Position numbers and translations under genes: made by a program. Under the pieces are notes generated by a model. The model did no database searches and was not told the origin of the DNA. It worked only from the letters and a program-made list of their open reading frames with translations. From the NCBI GenBank assembly GCA_037951165.1, contig JBBDHG010000061.1, positions 7,302,001 through 7,366,000 on the forward strand: DNA of 64,000 nucleotides, in the 5' to 3' direction. Origin of the DNA: Lophius americanus. Taxonomy: Eukaryota; Chordata; Actinopteri; Lophiiformes; Lophiidae. Within the stretch, counting starts at the first letter, position 1, and each line of letters opens with the position of its first letter. Positions 52,407 to 63,100 of the stretch are shown here, in pieces.

Positions 52407-53486
52407 CCCCACCCCCCATGTGTGTCTGTGTGTTCAGACAAGGCATGCTCTTATCAATCTCTACACAATAACAGAAAACAATTTGCTAATGTTTTGAAAA
52501 TGGCTTTCCCTCTCCCTGCTCCAGCATTGATAGATGTATGCTCAATTTCATAAGCACAATCAGCGCTCCGAATGACGGCACCGATATTCTGAAAAAAAAA
52601 AAATCTCATTATTGTTCCTGAGCTATGGAAAAGCAGTCAATGGACCGTATCACACAAAAATGCTCCCCAACCTGCCCATACCCCACCCCCTTCCAGAAAG
52701 CCTTTATTCCATAGTAGCTTAATTCCACATAGCAGCAAACAATACGCAGCAGTCTGCTGAGAGAGTATTAGCGATGACCAGAGGAATCAGTTGCAGCCCA
52801 GCTGCTCTGGGCCCGTTCTTCAGGCCCAGTTTAAATCACATGGCTGCACCGTTGCCTCCTGATGCATTTGTTTCAGATAATTTCAATCATTTCTTTTTGC
52901 TCCGGCACCATAAATACAGCTGGACTGTGTCATGTCTGATTTGAATTATTCAATACATCTTTTTTGCACAGGGCTGATAAGACGCCATGACCCGCATCAG
53001 GGCTACTGCCTGTGGGGATTTTGCAACTTGCTCCATCTTTGCCTCACTCATGACCAAGTGTCAAGACGAGTGGTCGCGGAGGAGAGCAAGCACACAGGAA
53101 ATATGTGATTGGCCTTGTGGGATTACAAGCATGGAGTGTCAGTAGACAGTGTTCACTGCAGACTACACTCTAAGAAATAAGGCATCGCATTGACTCCACT
53201 TCATTATGTAATGACAATAGGTTGGATAAAAGATTATAAAATGAAATGAGAGTTGTACAAGCTGCCAGTGGGTCATATTATTAACAGGTTCAGTCAAGTG
53301 GCACACATTTTTCTATAAGAAATAGAGAAACGTAAATTGTTCTCAACCAAACAGTTTGGAGAAAGGATATTACAGTGTTAAGTGTGACGTCCTCATTTAA
53401 CGTGAATTTAACAAACACAGTGGTATTTTATTTACTCGGCTCAGTCATGATACATGAATTAACCCAAATATGTAAACCCAAACCCC

Positions 53487-53542
<56 letters not shown>

Positions 53543-53559
53543 TATTAATAATAATAATA
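53487..53559. repeat. AAT trinucleotide microsatellite
   Basis: More than twenty AAT/ATA units with AAC and ATT interruptions near the 3' end. Confidence 0.96.
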
Positions 53560-53989
53560 CATTTGATTTACCCTTACATTAATGCAATGAATTCAATTTT
53601 TTAATTTTCAAAAATCTGCCTTTTAGTTCCGTCAATATTGATAAAGAAACTGAATGCAGGTAACACTCATGTTTCAATACGAAGAGGGTAGAATCATGGA
53701 GAGGCCATGAACATGTGGACAGTCAGTGATGGATTATCCAGCAGAGGTCAGCCTAGTTCATAATCAGAGCATTTACAGCATCAAACTTCATCAAAGCTGC
53801 TTCACAGCATTCTTTGCTCTCTGTGGATAAATCCATCCCAGCCTGCTGATCAACTAAAATGACTATAAATCTGTATCAGAGAACTGTTGCGCTAAAGGAG
53901 ATCTGCAAAGAAAAGAGTGGGCAAAGATTACCCCACAGAGATGACAGAGACTCCAGTTATCGGGAGGGTTTAGCTTGAGATGTTGATGC

Positions 53990-54178
53990 CAAAGGAGGTT
54001 AAATAAGGTACTAGGTTCAGGGGGTTGAACCCTTTTTCATCCTGTTGGTGTATATATTAAATAAAATGCTAATTGAAAATGTGTACTTTGTCTTTACAGC
54101 CTCTGTTCTGTCCTAAATGTAGTCTGGAGATCCGGTAACATCAGGAGGGGTCCAATACTTTTTCACAGCACTGTACCT
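53990..54178. mobile_element. Possible DNA transposon 3' end
   Basis: The segment 'GGGGTCCAATACTTTTTCACAGCACTGTA' near 54150-54175 is a phrase I recognise from the ends of fish Tc1/mariner-type repeats. The upstream sequence has no transposase frame. Superfamily and left boundary are undetermined. Confidence 0.35.
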
Positions 54179-55072
54179 GCCAACCCAATGCCATCTCATC
54201 AAATGATGTGCAAACCTGAAAGCACAGCTGAGAAAACAAGACGAAGATAGAAGGAGTGTTTTTAATCTAAAGGTATAGGTGAGCTACAAATACGGATCCA
54301 TGAGCCGTGCACTCTAGCTTGGACCTGCTCCTCTGTGATTTCACAGTCTGCTGAAACCTTTAGAGCCCTTTCACCTCCCTGCACTCACACATCCTCTCCG
54401 AGCACACAGCAGACGTTAATTGAAGTCTGCGGGTGTTCAGTGTTTCAAGGCTCAGAGTGGCCACTGGGACTGTGTCTGCTCTATTTGTCCTCTGAACTGT
54501 GATGTACGTCCGATCGGTTAAAAACTCTGGTGAGTACTTTAGTCTGACATTTGATGATGTAAGGTTTATGGCCATCATCACAGATCACTAAATGTCAGGG
54601 ACTGTCTGCTCACTGCTGATATATTCATCCCAGAAAGCAGCAGAAGCACTCAGATGATACATGGCTCCTGCTTTCTGTCCCTGTCAAGAATGAACAGCAT
54701 GCAAGGATTCATCTAACGAGTGTGTGGGAGCCCTCAATGGTCCACCTGCTCCATAAAACACTTCCTGACCTGTAGTGGAGCTGAGCAGGATCATGGATAA
54801 TCTTCCTGTCAGCTCTGACTCACAAAAACAAATCCACAACAACACAGGAATAAGAACCTGTATTATGCAGCAACGTGGCTCCAGCTTCATCGTCTGGCAG
54901 TCGCACACATTTATAGAGAAAACTGGATGTTCAGTGGGACGACTGATGCTAGAAAACACAGCAGTTTAAAAAGGGTCTCTTTAAAGTACTATTATTACAT
55001 GTGTCTCCTATAAGAACGCTATGAGTCAGTCACCAAAATAAAGCATCACTCTCTCTTTTCAAACCCACTCGG

Positions 55073-55236
55073 TCATGGCAGCAGGCCGTCCACCCTGGAT
55101 CTGCCCGAGGTTTCTGCCCGTTAAAAGGCAGTTTTTCTCTCACCACAAGTGCTTTTTTTTTTTTGGACGAATTTGTTGGGTCTCTGTAAGATAATTATAT
55201 AAAGAGTTTGGTCTAGACCTGCTCTTTCTGGAAAGT
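55073..55236 (+). mobile_element. LINE 3'-end fragment in + orientation, inverted against the next element
   Basis: This stretch (CGGTCATGGCAGCAGGCCGT, GAGGTTTCTGCCCGTTAAAA, AATTATATAAAGAGTTTGGT, CTAGACCTGCTCTTTCTGGA) is the reverse complement of 55288-55475 with moderate divergence. It ends at the CAATCAATC tail it shares with its neighbour. It lacks the final 'GGCGCTATATAAATAAAG' segment. It is only the UTR part of the element; no coding region is attached. Confidence 0.75.
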
Positions 55237-57708
55237 ACCTTCAATCAATCAATCAATCTTTATTTATATAGCGCCAATTCACAACAACAATTGTCTCAAG
55301 GTGTTTTCCAGAAAGAGCAGGTCTAGACCAAACTCTTTATATAATTATCTACAGGACCCAACAAATTCCTCCTTGAGCAGCAGTTGGCTACAATGGCGAG
55401 AAAAAACTGCCCTTTAACGGACAGAAACCTCGAGCAAATCCAAGACTCAGGGTGGACGACCTACTGCAATGACCGGTCGGGTTTGAAAAAAAAGAGAGTG
55501 AGAGCGAGAAAGAGAGAGACACAGGTGAGGAGAGATACAGACGGGGGGAAAGCAGCAAAGATATCAGCTAAAATCCACTTTCTCCAACCGCTCCATGGTC
55601 GGGCCGCGGCAGCAGCAGGGATCCCAGGTTGATAATAACATTAATATTAATGTAACATATAGTCATATCATCAGATAAATTGTTTCTAAGGTGTTTGGGT
55701 CCCAACACAATAACTTCAGTTTTATCTGAATTTAATAATAAAAAGTTGCAGGTCATCCAAGTCTTAATGTCTTTGAGACACACCTCTAAGTTGGATAAGT
55801 GATTAGATTCACCTGGTTTCATTGATTAGTACAATTGTGTGTCATCTGCATAAGAGTGAAAGTTTATGAAGTGTTTCCTGATAATGTTGCCTAAATGGAG
55901 CAAATACAATGTGAATAATATTGGCCCAAGCACAGATCCCTGGGGAACTCCAGATTGATGTTCATGGCCTCAACAACAGATTGATGATTTCTAATAGACA
56001 GTTGCTGACTACGGGTAAACTTTCTTTAAGTAGACTAGTTGGGATTGGGTCTAGGAGACAGGTTGTTGTTTTGGATAAGGAAATAAGGGAAGTTAATTGT
56101 TTCAGATCAATGGGAATAAAGCGGTCTAGATCTGCTCTAGGACTATCTGTTGTTTCCAAGCACATAGTCCTGGGGTGTAAACTTGAGCCAATTGAAGGCC
56201 GGAGGTTATGGATCTGGTCCCTATACTTATAATTTGTCATTAAAGAAACTCACGAAGTCATTGCTACTAAGGGTTCTAGGAATACGGGGCTCCATAGAAC
56301 TCTGACTGCAAGTCAGTCTGGATACAGTGCTGAACAAAAACCTGGGGTTGTTTTTATTTTCCTCTATCAGTGCAGAGTAATAGGCCGCTCTGGCGCTGTG
56401 GTTGGCTCTCTTATATTTTTTAATGCTATCTTGCCAGGCTAATCGGGTCTCAACAAGTTTAGTGTGTCGCCATTTTTTTTCTAGTTTATGAGTTGTTTGT
56501 TTGAGGTTTTGGGTCTGGTTGTAAAACCATGGAGCTGCTCCCCTCTGTTTCACACTCTTCTTTTTAGGGGGGCAATAGAGTCGAGAGTAAATCTCTGTGA
56601 GCATGCAGTTCTATCGACAAAATAATCAATTTGCCCTGGACTAACGTGAGAGTCAGATTCTTTTAAGTTGAGACATGCAACTGGTTGATGCAACTGGTTG
56701 AACAGGGCTGATGGAATAGATTCTTTACATTTTATTACAGGGTCTTCACATATATTTCTAGCGTGGAATGATTTTTTTAATGGCAAGTGATTTAGCATTG
56801 CAAAGTCAAAAGTTATCAAACAGTGTTCTGATAGCAGTGGGTTCTGTAGATGAACTACTAGTTTTTCAATATCAATGCCGTAAGTCAGGACTAAATCAAA
56901 GGTGTGATTAAAACAGTGAGTGAGCTCATTTACACACTGACAGAAACCATTACAGTCTGATATAAAGTTAAACGTGGCACAGAGACTATCTCTGTCTTCA
57001 TCTATGTGAATGTTAAAGTCACCTAATATAATTATTGTATCTGTCTTAAGGACTAGGTTTGATAGAAAATCAGAGAACTAATTTAAAAATTTGGAGTATG
57101 GGCCAGGAGCCCGATACACTACGACAAATAAGAATGGTGGTTGATGCTTCCAGGTTGGGTTTGTAAGACAGAGTAAGGCTTTCAAATGAGTAACAGTCAG
57201 GTTTGGGTTTAGGATTTATTGGTAAACTGGAGTTAAATATGGCTGAATCTCCGTCTCCTCAGCCGGTGCTTCTAGGTATGTGAGTATTAATATGAGTGGC
57301 GGGGCTAGATTCATTTAAACTAACATATCCCGCCTCACACAGCGAGGTCTCTGTCAGACAGAATAAATCAATATGATGATCTAGAATAAGATCATTTACT
57401 AAAACTGATTTAGATGTTAAAGATCTAATATTCAGGAGTCCACAATTTATTATATATTCCTTTTTTTTTTGTGTGTGTAAAATCATTTTGTAATCTGACT
57501 TGAATAATGAAGGTGTTCGGGGGACAGACACAGTCACTATGGGTTTTGGGCTGGTGACTCTAAAGGAGGAGCAGAGAGGCGTTAAGACTGAGACTCTGCT
57601 TCCTGGTCTCAACGCTGTGACGTCACGTTTGCTCTTGTTTAATAATATATATAATAGACTCCTAGATAAGAGCGCAGCTCCATCCACATTGGGATGATAC
57701 CGTCTTTC
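55236..57708 (-). mobile_element. LINE (L2/Rex-type non-LTR retrotransposon) with internal deletions
   Basis: On the minus strand the 5' part (57690-56560) encodes an AP-endonuclease-like domain: 'INCGLLNIRSLTSKSVLVND', 'FCLTETSL', 'VVYRAPGP', 'ILGDFNIHID' and 'LSEHCLITFD' are its conserved motifs. A linker follows (56604-56227, with 'RAAYYSALIEENKNNPRFLF'). The RT region starts ('SKTTTCLLDPIPTSLLKE') but jumps at about 55960 to 'GVPQGSVLGP...YADDTQLY' (55950-55830), so the RT fingers and first palm motif are deleted. 'LLLNSDKTEVIVLGPK' follows, and then a second deletion leads to the 3' UTR ending GGCGCTATATAAATAAAG + (ATTG)n. Frames are also broken by stops. It cannot support retrotransposition. 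Confidence 0.88.
55237..55258. repeat. ATTG/CAAT tail repeat of LINE
   Basis: Four to five CAAT units at the meeting point of the two inverted LINE 3' ends. Short tandem tails of this type are the normal 3' end of L2/CR1-type elements. Confidence 0.85.
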
Positions 57709-57711
57709 TAA

Positions 57712-57915
57712 TCAGACTACTAATCCTAATACTAATACTACTACTACTACTAATAATAATAATAATAATGATAGTAATAGTAATAGAAATAACAATAGTA
57801 GTAGTAATACTTCTATTACTACTACTACTAATAATAATAATAATATGATAATGATAGTATTAATAATAATAGTTTAACAATAGCACTACTACTGCTGCTA
57901 CTATTAATAGTAACA
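57712..57915. repeat. Imperfect TAA/CTA/GTA trinucleotide array
   Basis: About 200 bp of trinucleotides changing from CTA to TAA to TAG and back. It abuts the 5' end of the minus-strand LINE. The mixed units suggest old microsatellite expansion and interruption. Confidence 0.9.
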
Positions 57916-58236
57916 CTTTTATATACTTTTCTTTTTTCTTTCTTCTGGCCGCTCCCGATTAGGCATCACCCTAAGGCCGAGTTATTTGCACAGCTGAACC
58001 AGCACAGGCTTTATACCAGAAACTGTTCCTGACAGCCAGTCAGTCAGGCTTGGGAATGATACCAAGCTTGATTCCAATCCTTTATTTCCAAGACCAGTGC
58101 TCGAACCCTAAAATGTTATATCTGTTTCAAGGACACACCACTTTAACAAGTGATCATTGCTTCTTACACAAATTCACAGTCAGAATACTTTTTATTTATC
58201 TGCTGTTAACAGTGTATTTGTTCACTTCTTTTTCAG

Positions 58237-58276
58237 TGCACAGCTCTTCCTTGGAGCAGCAGGGCCAATGCCTACA
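58237..58276 (+). CDS. Weak candidate exon of an unrecognised gene
   Basis: Forty nt between a T-rich acceptor (CACTTCTTTTTCAG) and an ACA|GTAAGT donor. After two codon-completing bases it reads HSSSLEQQGQCL and leaves CA, which would join the exon at 62396 as a His codon in frame. I recognise no protein family. It may equally be chance; splice-like signals are common in 64 kb. Confidence 0.15.
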
Positions 58277-60745
58277 GTAAGTCGCACGCATATACAAAAA
58301 CATCTTTAAATGTCAGAAACCACCTCCAGAACAAACAGTAGAACGCATAGCAGTGTCAACATAACACATGTTTGATTTGATTATGAAACATGGACTGGAT
58401 AAGATTTTTTTGTTGGGTCTGCACAGTAAAAAGTTCCAAGAGATTCTATCTACAGTAATAATATTATTATTATAAAACAGAATCCACTGGGAAATCAGAA
58501 GTCCAACTATCTGATAGCTGTCAGACCTATCTTCTCTGTGATTTATCAACTTTAATTACAGTGTAATAACATCGCAAAACCATCTGATAAAAAAAGTATT
58601 CCGTATCTGGACTATTTAAAGATGTTTAAAGATCACTAAAGTTTGCAGATGAGTGTGTCGCAAAATTTATATATTTACCGAACCGATGCAGCTCAAAGTT
58701 CTCGACATCAGGGACATTTTGAACATTCTGTTCCGTCACTCATGGAGGGAAGATTGGATGTTGGCTATTTATTTTGTAGTGAATTATTATTTAGGTTGGG
58801 ACTTCAAGAAAAGCAAGTGCTTTGAAGAAATCTGGGAAGCTCTTCCTTTAAAGGGACACATTTAGAATCTTCCGGACACGACCTGTTTTCACCTCAATTT
58901 AAACATCTATAGCACTTCATTTCATCTTTCTTCATTTAATTACATTGAAGCAATGATGATAGACGGACGACAAGTTAAAAATATGTCCTCAAACACTGCA
59001 CCTGAGGGACTATGAGCAAACTATTTCCAATTTTTAATTAGTTGTTCTTTATTAATACAGTTACATTTATAGCTATAAAAACTATAATGGTTTTTCAGAT
59101 TAAGTGCCTACATGAGAAATAATAAAAACCTTATGTAGTAAATTGCAATAGAAAATATCAAACCAGTTAATCCAACAGCAGAACTTTTTTTTACTTGCCT
59201 GACCCACTATTTATCTCTGGACTGTACAGACATGATCTTTGATCCTGAAATCAATGATCAAAATGAACAATCAAACTGTACATGCATTATTTGTAACCAG
59301 TAGCTACCAAAAATAAAATACTGCTCACAGACTTATGTATCAGTATTAACAATGTAATAATGTATATAAATAAAATGTGGGTAATAAATAGCGCTTAATA
59401 CATGTTGCTGATATTTGTTCACATTTTCTTCAGTAAGGCCTGAATGCAGGGCTACTATTTACATCAGAGTGGTTTTCATGAAGCACCCTGTGCAGACTGA
59501 TGACTGGCTGATGTGTCAGTGTTTAATCTGTGTCATGGATTGATGTACAGACGCCAAAGGGACATAAATAATATTTGTGATGAATTGAGACTTAGAATGA
59601 TCCATTTTTAAGGTTCATCATTTTAAATGACAGTTAAAAAAATAATGCTGTTTGACTTGTCAATGCTGCAGATTGATTAAATAGTTGAGTATGGAGGTAA
59701 AATAAATAGTTTCTATCAAGATAATACTGTTATACTGCAGTGGAGGTCTTGGTCTGACAGCTGTTTTAATTGTTTTCGACTTTGTGGTTACACTTGTTTT
59801 GTGTTTTTCTTGCTTTGTTGCGTGTCTGTCTGTTAAGCAAGAGTTGGAAGAGTTTTTTTCATTCAACTCTATTAGAATATTTGCTGTGTTTTTCTTATGC
59901 TCAGTTGTTTGTGCAGCCGTCTTGTGTCTTGTTCCTCTGCAGAGATGAGCAGCTGAAGGAAGGATTGAACCTTTTAGTGACCTTCCAGCACAGCAGACAA
60001 TCACTCTGAGCGCTAACGCACCAACCATCAGGCCCCATGTGGCCTTCATGAAGCACAGAGTAATCACGGGGGTAAAAATGAAGGGGTGGCGATAAATACC
60101 GGTTCAATTCCACTGACACAATGAGAGAAATCTGTTTTTGTGGGGAAAATATAAAATCTGCATTGTGAACAGCTTCCAAGAGCAATTCAAAAAACTCACA
60201 CAACACACACATGAACACATATAGAGATAGCAAATTTATATTATTAACTTATTTATGCAGGGATAAATTTCACGACGTGGTACTGTATGTATGTACTGTG
60301 TAACATGTGATAAATAAAGGATAGATTATTATTATTATTATCATTATTATTATTGCTGCCAACACTGCCAACGAGTTACTCGTTTTAAGAAAACATCAGC
60401 AATCCCAGTCACCAAATACACATTAAGTTACTGAAACATAAAAGTTGGTTGCAATCTTGATAGAAATTTCTTTCTGGAGGTTTAAATTGCTGGGGTCAAA
60501 CTGACCCTAAGGATAAACATTTTTAGCAAATTTGAGGATAACAGGGTTAAAATATTTTGGGAATATTACCTCAAAACATCCTGACTAGAATCTAGAAATA
60601 CAATAAACTATGAAATAATGAGATTACAGTCTCGTGGGTTTCATAAGCGTTCGTTTAAAACGACAATGATTTAAGCAGTAATTTGCTGATAAAACCTGCA
60701 TCCGTTTGTTAGTGGTGACAGGCAGAGTGTGTTAACCCTGCGTGT

Positions 60746-60759
60746 CCACCAGAGGGGGC
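60746..60759 (+). promoter_or_regulatory. CTCF-like motif
   Basis: CCACCAGAGGGGGC differs at one position from the common vertebrate CTCF core CCACCAGAGGGCGC. It lies between msi2 and the presumed next gene, where a domain boundary would make sense. Occupancy is not shown by sequence. Confidence 0.4.
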
Positions 60760-62395
60760 TTCTGAACATCAGTTAGAAGTGAACGCTCCCCATACTTTAC
60801 GACAGCCTGATGATGATGCTGTCCTTCCTCCCGCCGTCTGTTTGCGCCGACGCATAAACGCAGATAGAAACACACAAACACACCCACGATCACAGACACG
60901 CACATCATACACCAACGATCACAGACAGACACACACACGGACACCATGTGGACATGTTTCAAACATCTGCTGTCCTGAAGAGGAAACATTTCTGCTGATT
61001 CAGCCACATTTTTTTTTGCAATCAAAGAAAAATAATCCGATTATTGCAGACGTTGTGCCACAAGTAGATTTAATTCCGCTTTAATCTCACCACTGAGGTT
61101 TCGCTGATGGTTGATAAATATCATTATTGCTCAAATAACTGAAATCTTTCCCTACATCTGGTTGGATGTGTGATGGGTTTGGACTGCCAGGGCATCTCCC
61201 ATGATGCACTGAGCTTTTCTATCTCCCTATCTGACTGTCCCTCTTTATACATCCCTCTCACTTTAATGCATGTTACTGGATTAAATGCATGTTACTAACT
61301 TGACTTCTTCCCTGGAGTCTTTGTGCTTTCTCACTCTGTAAGGTCACATGGGTGGTGATTGCATCTGCTGCTGTGGACCTGCTCGATGTCCACTGATCAC
61401 AAGATGCTCATGATGATAACAATTACTATTATAATTTTTATTATTATTATCGTATAGTTTTTTCCCATAAGCTATAGCTAAATGTTATTTTACTATTATT
61501 GTTATTATCAACCTGGGAACCTCTGGAAAATGGAAAAGCTCAAAATGCCATTTGTTTTTTATCCAATTCTAAACTAAACCAAATAATGAAATAACAATTA
61601 CCCACAACAGAACTGTTTGTCTGTTAGTCAAATGACTGAATCAAATTGAGAGTCCAAAAGAGCGAGTTCAAGGTTCATTCATTAAAAGAAATTAGAAATG
61701 GACCCCACAAGCTCTTCTGTCTTTTTTGAAATGCAAGACTGAGTGTGTGTGTAGATGGTGTGTGCATCTAGGTGGTGTGTGTGTAGATGAGTGTTTATGT
61801 CCTTCAGGTCACACATTGTATTTCTGAGGAATCGCTGTTTGAGGTGAAGGCCTCATGTCATGAAAGGAGGAGTCTTTGGTCCACTGAGGACAGAGGACAA
61901 TCATTTCTGTTCCTGTTCCGTTTCTTTTCAAAGGAATAAAGGGTGTGCAAGATTTAGGGGTTATTTAGTGGTATCTCTTTGAATAAATGGAGTATTATAT
62001 TCATAACAAGGTACTTTTGTGTACTTTATGATGAGGCCGAGCCGAAAGGGTGTCCTGCAGTGCCTCCCCCCGGCAAAATTGTAAACAGTGTACCTATCAA
62101 GAAACTATTTTTTATTTTACTCTCTCCCTGTCAAACAGCTCTCACACCACCCTCTTTCTTCTCCTCCACCTCATATCTGTGTCTGATTCATCATCTTCCT
62201 CACTGGTTCAGGAGAAGAGGTTGAGGATGAGGTAGAGCTAATTGTATCTTCCTCACGCCAATGAATGGACTGCAAGTTCAAAAGTCGACATATAAAGACG
62301 GAACTGGTCAGATGCTGGTGTGCCCTTAGATCAAAAGCTTTATAGTGTTTTTTAATGTTTCAATAATGTACTTTTTTGGTTTATTTTTCTTTCAG

Positions 62396-62453
62396 TGAAG
62401 TCACCACTGTCGAGGAAGGAATGCCAATAAAGACAAACAGTACAGGGCTGTGA
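62396..62453 (+). CDS. Weak candidate terminal exon of an unrecognised gene
   Basis: A strong pyrimidine tract and acceptor (TTTATTTTTCTTTCAG) is followed by T, then EVTTVEEGMPIKTNSTGL and TGA at 62451-62453. An AATAAA lies inside the segment at 62426-62431, which is odd for a coding exon. The phase fits the candidate at 58237-58276. No homologue is recognised, and a non-coding explanation is as likely. Confidence 0.18.
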
Positions 62454-63100
62454 CATCTCTATCTGATTTATTCAACAAATCTCAAATGTTTTCTACCATC
62501 ACTAAATTTGTTGCAAACCAATATTTTGTCATCATGTAATAAGAATTAAACAGCATTGTTGCAATAGAGCTTATGAGTAAATTAATAAATCCTGCTAATT
62601 TTTTCATTCATTCATTATCCAGGGCATTTAAATAGGAATACTGATATTAAAGTGTAGACAGTATTTTGAGCTTATTATTGTAAAATTATGTAAACCACCC
62701 ATTTCAGAAACATAAATCCAATATTGCTATTATTGAAATTACTATTCCATTTTCTTTTGCCTAAACCGTCGTTGGATACTGGTGGCAGCAGGCTAAGGTT
62801 ATAAATTATTTTCTCCAGCAACACTCCCCAGCTCATTTTGGGGATCCTGAGGTGTTCAAAGGCCAGATGAGATATGTATTCCCTCCTTGTAACTATTTGT
62901 AACATATTTACTATTAACACCATAATTAGAACAACATCACAACTGTTTATTTTGTCATTTTGTCTATCTATCCTCGTTAAATTTCTCCCATCGACATAAC
63001 AGATATTTGCATATACACTTGAACTCTTCCTACAGCATGTCCTGCTGACAAGCGTTTAACCATTGTCTTTCTTGTGTTAATGTTGTTTTTATCCTGTTGG

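Larger units (their letters stand above)
46381..55070. other. Intergenic stretch downstream of msi2
   Basis: No coding exon recognised on either strand. It contains the teleost interspersed repeat at 47.96-48.67 kb, a CA tract (52373-52406), an AAT tract (53487-53559), a G-rich tract (51393-51428) and a possible DNA-transposon end at about 54.0-54.2 kb. The parts 48.7-50.2 kb and 51.1-53.2 kb are free of recognisable repeats and may include conserved non-coding elements. Confidence 0.65.
57916..63100. other. Intergenic stretch with weak exon candidates
   Basis: No gene can be named. Two short splice-flanked open segments (58237-58276 and 62396-62453) could be the 3' end of an unrecognised + strand gene, but the support is thin. 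An AATAAA-containing, ATT-repeat-ending segment at about 60270-60355 may be a retroposon tail. A CTCF-like motif lies at 60746-60759. The rest is AT-rich with no recognised content. Confidence 0.5.

Noticed and set aside
59942..60007. Possible exon after a strong acceptor, reading DEQLKEGLNLLVTFQHSRQSL
   Set aside because: No donor or partner exon in phase, no recognisable family, and the frame stops at once. Kept only as a note.
60070..60130. tRNA-like B box (GGTTCAATTCC)
   Set aside because: No A box at the right distance and no cloverleaf pairing.
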